A stretch of 64,000 nucleotides of DNA from positions 1 through 64,000 of the forward strand of contig PUFA01000564.1 in assembly GCA_003508835.1 (NCBI GenBank), read 5' to 3'. This document shows, one piece after another, positions 59,801 through 64,000 of this stretch. The first letter of the stretch is position 1. Each line of letters starts with the position of its first letter. Both the position numbers and the translations under genes were made by a program. The notes under the pieces are model-generated. The model saw only the letters and a list, made by a program, of their open reading frames with translations. It ran no database searches and had not been told where the DNA came from. The DNA is from Eonycteris spelaea (lineage: Eukaryota > Chordata > Mammalia > Chiroptera > Pteropodidae).

Positions 59801-62800
59801 TGCCACCATCAAAAGCCCTTCACTGGCCCTGTTCTGGTTCTGTGAGCCCTTCTGTGACGCTGCCGGGAACCTGGGCGTCCCCGGTGGCTGTGGACGGCTC
59901 CCAGTTCAGGCGCGGTTTGGCACACCCTCTGCTTTCATGGAGCAGCTCTGGCTGGTTTCCCATCAGTCTCTTAACAGAAGACCCGTTAGAAACTTTGTAT
60001 CCTAAATCGTACATAGTCTGTGTGGCCAAGGTTGTTTCCTATTCCTATTTCATTATAAAATGTTACTGACTTGTTCAGTATGGTAGGTATCTGGAAGTAG
60101 AATTTCTTGGTTGAAGAACATATCGGAAAATACGTTAGACGCTCCCAACTTTGTTGTTGTGACCTTTACATTTAAATTTAGCTTGTTTGTGTATAGGGTG
60201 TTTTTCTTGTTATTTTCAAGTAGCTCTCTATACAGGTGCCTGTCACGCCGAAGTGTGCACCGCGGTGGTGGGCCTCCCCGTGGGCTGGCCGCTGCCCCCG
60301 TCGCTGCCGAGATGTTCTGGCTTTTTCATTTTCTTACTCTTTTTCGGTCTATTTCTTCTTTTTTTTCTGTTTTGAGTAGAACTTTACAATTTTCCCTCTT
60401 TTTATTGCTTCTTATAACACTTTATTTCTGTTGCCCCTTTTCCCTTAGCTTTTCACGTGTCATGTTTTGTCCGTGTGTCTGAGACTTTGCTTTCTTTGGA
60501 CTCACACAACCTGTATCCCGGCAAAGTGCCGCGTGCGCCTCACTGAAGCGTGCCCTGGCTGTTAAGCCTCATAGTTTGCACGGCTGTAGCCCTCCGCTCT
60601 CCCCTGTGAGGCGGCACGGTGCTCGGGACTCCAGGGGTGCGGCTGGGAGGGTGGGGCGGGCTGCGGGGCTGGCCCGATGGCTTTCTGTCCTGCCCAGAAG
60701 ACCCTGCCGTGCGAGGCCGCCTGGCGGAGTGCCTGGAGACGGTTCTGAACAAGGCCCAGGAGCCGCCCAAGTCGAAGAAGGTGCAGCACTCCAACGCCAG
60801 GAACGCCGTGCTCTTCGAGGCCATCAGCCTCATCATCCACCACGACAGGTGAGGCCGCAGGTGGCGTCCTCCCACTGGCCTTGCTCCCCAGCCAGTGGCG
60901 CACGGGACCCCTTACACGCAGGCTTGTTGCATCCTGTGTGGCCCTTTTCTTGTCCCTCCTCCAACACCGTAGGCTCGCCGTCTGGCCTCAGAACTGCCAA
61001 TGGCGCTTTGCCGCGTGTGGGCGCCCCTCCCCCAGAGCACCCCGCTGCCTACGGTCTTCTCATGGGACTATACAGAGAGGATGGCTGTGCGCCTGGTCAC
61101 ATGTGTGTCCCCATTAGCTCTCCAGCGGCACAAAGTGGCACTGGGCCCCAGGGTCTTCCAGGAACTGTTGGAGATGGCTGTGTGTGTCGGGGAAGCACAG
61201 AGGTGGGGGCAGGCACGCTGGGACAGCCAGAGGCTCTGTTTCCTCGTCCCTGTGCAGCTCTGTAGTCGAGCTTCCTGTCTGAGGCCTCACGTGGGGTGCC
61301 GTGTCCAAGAATTCCTGTGAGAGTGACAGTGTGGCTCCCAATAGCAGTGGGGGCTGTGTGGCCCGAGGTGCCGGGCACAGCAGGCCGTGCTCAGTAGCCT
61401 TGCGCCCCGCTGCTGCTCCACAGATGCCCTCTCCCGCGACAGCACTGAGCCAGGCTGAGCGGGGCTTGTTGCTCGAGGAAGCTTATATGTCTTTGTTAAG
61501 TGGATTTGAAGAGCAGCACGGTCACGAGGACAAAGCGAGCAGTGGGTAGAGACTTAGCGCCCCTGTCACGGTCACGGGTCCCCACATGTTCCCTGACCCC
61601 TTTACGTCTGTGCCGTGCATCTGTCCCCCTGTGGTCCTCTCCTGGTTAGGGCCCTTGTTCAGCAGTTTTCCTGGCTGGTGACCTCTGGCTGAAATGGCAT
61701 CCCTGGCCAGGATTGGACCGTGACCTAGGGACAGGCACAGAGTCTCTGGGCTTGCGAAGGTGCCTCCGCTGCCAGCAGCCCTCTGGGGTTGCCGGAGTCG
61801 CGCGGATGAGCTCAGAGGAGCCCGGGGGCCTGTGAGGCGTGGGCGTCCGCTGCGGTCACTGCCGGAGTGGACACAGAACTGACTGCAGGGGTGACATGCG
61901 AGGCTTCTGCGTCTCGGGGGGCCCTGAAGTCTTCACTTCGCACGGCACGGCCACCTGCCATGCCGACCGGCACGTTTTTCCCATCCCCGCAGTGAGCCCA
62001 ACCTGCTCGTGCGGGCCTGCAACCAGCTGGGCCAGTTCCTGCAGCACCGGGAGACCAACCTGCGCTACCTGGCGCTGGAGAGCATGTGCACGCTGGCCAG
62101 CTCCGAGTTCTCCCACGAGGCCGTGAAGACGCACATCGAGACGGTCATCAACGCCCTGAAGGCAAGTGCTCTGTGCCGGGCCCACGCATCACCACGGGTG
62201 CCATGGGTGCCCCTGCCACCTGCATCACTCAGGTGGGCACAGTAGCCAGGTGAGCGCGGCAGGGGAGGTTTTGCAACGGTCGCTGGAGGTGGCACGGCGC
62301 AGGCCCCGGGCGGGTCAGGCCGCACTGTTGCCCAGGGTCACCGCCGTCCTGCTGTGCCAGCTGCGCTGTGTTCCGGTGTGTTCCAGTGGCATCCTCCCCC
62401 TGCCTGCGAGCCTGCCACTGTGACGTGTAGCCTCCGACGCTGCGCTTGCCCAGACCAGGGACACAGCCAGTACTTGCGTCAATAGAACTGGTTAACTTTG
62501 GTAGGAGAATAGAATATTTTATCTCCGAGAAAATTCACCTTTTGCAAAAGAAAACTAACTTTTTTCAAGGGATTAAAATTCCAGACTTGGAAAAGGCAAG
62601 CTGAGGATGTTTGTCCTGCCGTGAGGCACAGCAGCGCCCCCTGCATCCCCAGTTGTCAGCCAGCGTGTTGGAGCGCTGGAGGCAGGTGGGGGTGCTGGGC
62701 CCGCTGTCCCGGCCCCGAACCCCGAGTAAGAGCGGGGTGCGACCCTGTTCCTTTGTGTCTGCATGGCTTGGATGGGTTTTTGAAGTGTTTTGAGCAGGAG

Positions 62801-63372
62801 GCTTGCAGGGTTTAGGGTCAGCCCCGAGCTCTCCTGGACCCCTCCAGACCCAGATCTGGCGCGTGCTGTCCCGCTGGGTCAGGGAGGCCTGCCTGCGTTC
62901 TTGCATTTCACTTGGCCCTTTGCCAGAGGTTTTCAGGCCTCCCCGTGCTGAGCAGCAGCGGGCGAGAGATCTGGCTGGGTCTGGAGAGCCGGGACTGTAG
63001 CAGGCTCCTGAGCGGCACGGACGGTGCGGGTCTGTGACCACCCCTTAGGGACAGAGCTTGATTCTGGGCAGGGCAGGGCAGGACGGGCAGTGAGTCGGCG
63101 TGTGAGGGCCGCTGGGTCTGGACGGTGGGGGGGCGAGGAGAGCGCAGAGTGAGTGTCAGGATGGAGCTGCCGTGGGCAGCCCCGCCCACCCACCCAGGCC
63201 TCGCTCCTGCTTTTCATGGTGCCTCGTTCCCCAGACGGAGCGGGACGTGAGCGTGCGGCAGCGGGCTGTGGACCTCCTCTACGCCATGTGTGACCGCAGT
63301 AACGCACAGCAGATCGTGGCCGAGATGCTGAGCTACTTGGAGACGGCCGACTATGCCATTCGGGAGGAGATT
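32699..63372 (+). CDS. AP2A2: AP2A2 (AP-2 complex alpha-2 subunit), first ten coding exons; continues past the window
   Basis: AP2A2 is the alpha-adaptin large subunit of the AP-2 clathrin adaptor. It binds PtdIns(4,5)P2 and cargo at the plasma membrane during endocytosis. Coding exons: 32699-32765, 50933-50999, 51907-52049, 53501-53694, 56596-56725, 58511-58611, 59628-59736, 60698/60701-60848, 61993-62161, 63235-63372. They encode about the first 423 residues, the helical-solenoid trunk, starting [20 protein letters not shown]. The basic PIP2-binding patch SKKKY is at residues 54-58 (exon 3). Exon 2 is 2 nt short and exon 6 is 1 nt short relative to the homologous codons; the other eight fit exactly. 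The intron after exon 9 uses a GC donor and exon 8 has tandem acceptors. The ear domain and linker exons lie beyond 64000. CHID1 lies divergently upstream. Confidence 0.96.
32795..33110. repeat. 56-bp GC-rich minisatellite next to AP2A2 exon 1
   Basis: GCGGACCTAGAGGGCGGGTG occurs at 32841 and again at 32897, exactly 56 nt apart, with near-perfect identity through the unit. Partial or degenerate copies flank both sides (from about 32795 and to about 33110, with GTCCGGGGGCGCAGGCCCGG repeated). There are about two good copies and two to three decayed ones. The plus strand is G-rich. Confidence 0.85.
34870..34965 (+). repeat. MIR fragment, sense
   Basis: GGGGCCAGACTCCTGTGG, AGCTTCGTGACCCCAAGCC and CTGAATTTCAGTTTCCTTGTG occur in the order of the MIR core and 3' half (GAGCCAGACTGCCTGGG ... 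TGTGACCTTGGGC ... CCTCAGTTTCCTCATCTG). Confidence 0.6.
35340..35790 (-). repeat. L1M-type LINE fragment, antisense
   Basis: The blocks TTTATTTTGAAGCAAATATAG, CACACCAGGAAACTG, CGTATAACCCCACCTCC, AAGGTACAGAACTG and TTTTTTCTCACTCAGCACAG match, in order, a widespread antisense L1 3' region of mammalian genomes. The copy is diverged and GC-shifted. Confidence 0.55.
36015..36200 (+). repeat. DNA-transposon-like fragment (weak)
   Basis: The segment has GGGGTCGGTTCCAGGACC near one end and GGAGGGCCGACTGTGG near the other. These resemble the ends of an old mammalian DNA transposon (GGGATTGGTTCCAGGACCCC ... GGAGGGCCGACTGT), with the middle largely lost. The family assignment is tentative. Confidence 0.45.
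40520..44531 (+). mobile_element. Ancient L1 (L1M-type) LINE, sense strand, about 4 kb with internal deletions
   Basis: ORF1-region landmarks appear at 40690-41330 (for example AATGAGCAGAGCCTCAGAGAC, and TGTCAACCAAGAATTCTGTC at 41274). ORF2-region landmarks follow at 41880-43790: AGCAGAGATTGGCAGAATGG at 41907, GGGAATACTTGACAACTCGT at 43190, and AAGAAAGTGAAAAGACAACC at 43704. The 3' region follows at 43890-44531 (CACTCCTAGGTGTCCACCAA at 44081). Order and orientation are L1 sense, parallel to AP2A2. Every reading frame is broken, the reverse-transcriptase core is partly missing (43250-43640), and no target-site duplication is evident. It is inactive. Confidence 0.85.
47990..48120. repeat. T-rich low-complexity stretch
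   Basis: Runs of T interrupted by A, C and G (ATTTCTTTTTTATTTAAATA and similar) sit in an otherwise GC-rich intron. It may be a remnant of an antisense retroelement tail, but I cannot assign a family. Confidence 0.5.
49285..49440. repeat. Degenerate CA-rich microsatellite
   Basis: ACAC/ATAC/GTAC-type dinucleotides and tetranucleotides extend over about 155 nt with many interruptions. Open frames crossing it on both strands are low-complexity artefacts. Confidence 0.85.
50658..50772 (+). repeat. G-rich VNTR of GGGGCTG/GGGCTGG units
   Basis: About sixteen units of 6-7 nt (GGGGCTG, GGGGGCT) run head to tail on the AP2A2 sense strand, ending 160 nt before exon 2. The many runs of four or five G allow G-quadruplex formation in DNA or pre-mRNA. 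Confidence 0.9.
50845..50883 (+). repeat. (TG)n microsatellite
   Basis: About nineteen uninterrupted TG units lie 50 nt upstream of AP2A2 exon 2, between the G-rich VNTR and the poly-T acceptor tract. Confidence 0.95.
50933..50999 (+). CDS. AP2A2: AP2A2 coding exon 2 (two 1-nt deletions)
   Basis: The acceptor is a pure T run then AG; the donor is AAAG|GTAAGC. The exon encodes (C)KSKEAEI, then [11 protein letters not shown], then (K)FK(G). One A is missing at 50955-50956 and one at 50990-50992, where runs of three and four A are expected. The length is 67 nt against 69. Confidence 0.93.
51907..52049 (+). CDS. AP2A2: AP2A2 coding exon 3 (PIP2-binding lysines)
   Basis: This 143-nt exon encodes (G)[19 protein letters not shown] then [20 protein letters not shown] and NRYTEKQI. 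Lys55-Lys57 and Tyr58 form the known phosphoinositide-binding patch of alpha-adaptin. The exon is intact; donor ATT|GTGAGT. Confidence 0.97.
52575..52720 (-). repeat. L2-like fragment, antisense
   Basis: GTCCAGTGTTTGCCATGGAC, TGGGGACACAGTGGCCAAAA, GGGCCCTGCCCCTTTCTAGT and the spacing between them follow the reverse complement of the L2 3' end (TGTGCCAGGCACTG ... GGGGATACAGCAGTGAACAA ... CCCTGCCCTCATGG). Confidence 0.5.
53109..53122 (+). repeat. Poly-G run of 14
   Basis: Fourteen consecutive G residues lie in AP2A2 intron 3. This is the longest pure G run in the window and a site where the base count itself is likely unreliable. Confidence 0.9.
53501..53694 (+). CDS. AP2A2: AP2A2 coding exon 4
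   Basis: This 194-nt exon encodes [20 protein letters not shown] then [20 protein letters not shown] and [24 protein letters not shown]. These are HEAT-like helices of the trunk. The exon is intact; donor GG|GTACGT. Confidence 0.98.
55080..55155 (+). repeat. L2-like 3' end fragment, sense
   Basis: TTTGGAACAATGACTGGTTC, ACAGCAAGTGCCCGATACAT and CTGCTGGGTGAGTGA follow the L2 3' end consensus (CCTAGAACAGTGCCTGGCAC ... TAGGCGCTCAATAAATA ... TTGTTGAATGAATGA). Confidence 0.55.
55718..55731 (-). promoter_or_regulatory. CTCF-like motif inside AP2A2 intron 4
   Basis: On the minus strand the sequence reads GGAGCAGGGGGCAG, 12 of 14 matches to the CTCF core. It is opposite in orientation to the two motifs near the promoters. 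This is motif evidence only. Confidence 0.35.
56596..56725 (+). CDS. AP2A2: AP2A2 coding exon 5
   Basis: This 130-nt exon encodes (G)[19 protein letters not shown] then [20 protein letters not shown] and DQHL. It is intact; donor CTG|GTAAGC. Human has RTSPD where this copy has RASPD. Confidence 0.97.
56749..56880. repeat. 66-bp tandem duplication
   Basis: GCCCTTGCCCTGCCGAGGG and the following CCTTCGTAGGGGGAGCCGTCGTGACAG-type sequence occur twice, 66 nt apart (56749 and 56815), with a few small differences. The duplication begins 24 nt after the AP2A2 exon 5 donor. Confidence 0.85.
57738..57835 (-). repeat. MIR fragment, antisense
   Basis: CCAGTTTTGCAGACCAGGAG, ACTGAGGCTCCGGCAGTTTA and CCAGGCTCGAACCAGA match the reverse complement of MIR (CCATTTTACAGATGAGGAAACTGAGGC ... 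GGATTCGAACCC). Confidence 0.65.
58511..58611 (+). CDS. AP2A2: AP2A2 coding exon 6 (one 1-nt deletion)
   Basis: The exon encodes [16 protein letters not shown] then, one frame over, [18 protein letters not shown]. The A run 58556-58559 has four A where the Lys-Asn codons need five. The length is 101 nt against 102. The boundaries TTTTAG and AGG|GTAAGT are clean. Confidence 0.94.
58612..59627 (+). other. AP2A2: AP2A2 intron 6
   Basis: This 1-kb GC-rich intron has canonical ends and no recognisable element. Confidence 0.65.
59628..59736 (+). CDS. AP2A2: AP2A2 coding exon 7
   Basis: This 109-nt exon encodes [20 protein letters not shown] then [16 protein letters not shown] plus one base. It is identical in sense to human over this segment and intact; donor AG|GTAACG. 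Confidence 0.97.
59737..60697 (+). other. AP2A2: AP2A2 intron 7
   Basis: The intron contains a possible antisense L1 piece (about 60070-60180: AGGTATCTGGAAGTAGAATT and TTCTTGGTTGAAGAACATAT) and a T-rich region (60310-60440). The 3' end has the tandem acceptor CAGAAG. Confidence 0.55.
60698..60848 (+). CDS. AP2A2: AP2A2 coding exon 8 (NAGNAG tandem acceptor)
   Basis: The intron ends TGCCCAGAAG|ACCCTGCC. Using the first AG starts the exon at 60698 and inserts a Glu (PPPEDPAV). Using the second starts it at 60701 and gives PPPDPAV as in the usual human form. The exon then encodes [40 protein letters not shown] and IIHHD. Donor AG|GTGAGG; otherwise intact. Confidence 0.95.
60849..61992 (+). other. 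AP2A2: AP2A2 intron 8
   Basis: This 1.1-kb GC-rich intron has canonical GT-AG ends. No conserved element or repeat was recognised. Confidence 0.65.
61993..62161 (+). CDS. AP2A2: AP2A2 coding exon 9 (followed by GC donor)
   Basis: This 169-nt exon encodes (S)[19 protein letters not shown] then [20 protein letters not shown] and [17 protein letters not shown]. The splice donor is AAG|GCAAGT. It matches the consensus at every position except GC for GT, the form typical of functional GC-AG introns. Confidence 0.96.
62162..63234 (+). other. AP2A2: AP2A2 intron 9 (GC-AG)
   Basis: This 1.07-kb intron starts GCAAGT and ends TTCCCCAG. It includes an A/T-richer patch at 62480-62600. No other feature is recognised. 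Confidence 0.7.
63235..63372 (+). CDS. AP2A2: AP2A2 coding exon 10
   Basis: This 138-nt exon of 46 codons encodes [20 protein letters not shown] then [20 protein letters not shown] and AIREEI. Human has DYSIREEI here. It is intact; donor ATT|GTGAGT. The next expected exon (VLKVAILAEKY) is not present before 64000. Confidence 0.97.
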
Positions 63373-64000
63373 GTGAGTGCCGACGGCTGGTCCGGTCACC
63401 GCGGGCCACGGCCCAAGGGGCTCCTCTGTGGTTTCTGATTCTAGCCCACAGGCGTCACTGCGAGCCTGCTGGGTGCTGGGTGGAAGATGCCTTCGCTTTA
63501 GTTTTTAAGCAGCGTTTTGGTAGAGCCTTCAGTCTTCCGGAAGGACTCGATACCATTCGCTGCTGGCGAGTGCGTCCGGCCGCACCTGCGCCTGGGCGGG
63601 GAGCTTCCACAGTGAGCGTCCGTGCGAGGCTCCAGTGGTTCGTGGCCGAGGTCGGCCTGAATTCAGATTTCTGTGGGCAGCACTCTAGTTTTGGACCTTT
63701 GGATGCTCTTTGCTGGGCAGGTTTCTTTACATTTGTGGTAGATCTAGGAGCGTCTGGGCCGCCCCAACGGCATGGTCTTCGTTTCCAGTGTCGTTACGCC
63801 ATTTGCAGAGAGGGCACACACACCCCACGCTGTCCTAGCTCAGCCCGTGCTCGCTCGCTGTGTGGGGGACCCAGCGCCAGGCAGGGTGTGGGGATGTGTG
63901 AGTCCCCGCAGGCCGCAGAGAGCTGAGGACCTGCACAGAGTCTGCGTGGCTGTCGGGGACCGGGGGTGCCAAGGCATGCCAACTGCTGCCTTTCCATCCT
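63373..64000 (+). other. AP2A2: AP2A2 intron 10, cut by the window edge
   Basis: Only intronic sequence follows the GTGAGT donor. The next expected alpha-adaptin exon was looked for and not found, so the gene continues to the right. Confidence 0.7.

Noticed and set aside
62625..62650. CTCF-like GCGCCCCCTGC in AP2A2 intron 9
   Set aside because: It matches only about 11 of 14 core positions, too common in GC-rich DNA to support.
1..64000. CRISPR arrays, tRNA or rRNA genes, bacterial operons or defence systems
   Set aside because: No regularly spaced identical repeats with unique spacers, no tRNA-like box A/box B pairs that I could support, and gene structure is clearly vertebrate with introns.

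Overview
This window is nuclear DNA from a placental mammal. It carries three protein-coding genes in the order and orientation of the human 11p15.5 block TSPAN4 - CHID1 - AP2A2. I recognised them exon by exon from conserved protein sequence, GT-AG boundaries and intron phases. The interspersed repeats I can identify are all old mammalian families: an L1M-type LINE, L2, MIR, a MaLR-like LTR pair and a hAT-type DNA element. I saw no clear lineage-specific SINE (Alu, B1/B2, carnivore SINEC, ruminant Bov-tA), so I cannot name the species. Most of the DNA is GC- and CpG-rich, and long open frames that mean nothing are common on both strands.

Layout. (1) 1-8355, plus strand: the 3' part of TSPAN4, with six coding exons from 4599 to a TAG stop at 7965 and a poly(A) signal at 8332-8337. 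The exon with the initiator ATG was not found and should lie upstream of the window. (2) 8356-10340: a short tail-to-tail intergenic gap. (3) 10340-25550, minus strand: all of CHID1, with twelve coding exons running from an ATG at 21350 down to a stop at 10398-10400. It has an inferred non-coding first exon at 25451 and a CpG-island promoter with ETS-type motifs. (4) 25.8-32.4 kb: a divergent intergenic region with old LTR-like repeats, an unexplained AT-rich patch and a CTCF-like site near each promoter. (5) 32.4-64.0 kb, plus strand: the first ten coding exons of AP2A2. The CpG-island promoter is just upstream of the ATG at 32699, and an 18-kb first intron contains a roughly 4-kb decayed sense-strand L1. 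The rest of AP2A2 lies past the right edge.

The three genes do not form a pathway: TSPAN4 is a tetraspanin membrane organiser, CHID1 a secretory/lysosomal chitinase-like lectin, and AP2A2 a clathrin-adaptor large subunit. Their adjacency is conserved synteny.

The most striking irregularity is that five of the 28 coding exons (4599-4788, 6713-6845, 10398-10494, 50933-50999, 58511-58611) have lengths that break the reading frame. Nearly every break is one base missing from a short homopolymer, while every other exon has the expected length. Sequencing or assembly error is the best reading, since three neighbouring genes, one of them generally essential, would otherwise all be broken. Other points worth checking are a GC-AG intron and a NAGNAG acceptor in AP2A2, a predicted upstream ORF created by splicing in CHID1, loss of the GH18 catalytic acidic motif in CHID1, a hAT element with 8-bp target-site duplications, and several minisatellites close to splice sites. 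I found no prokaryotic-type system, CRISPR array, rRNA or tRNA gene, and no convincing undescribed system.
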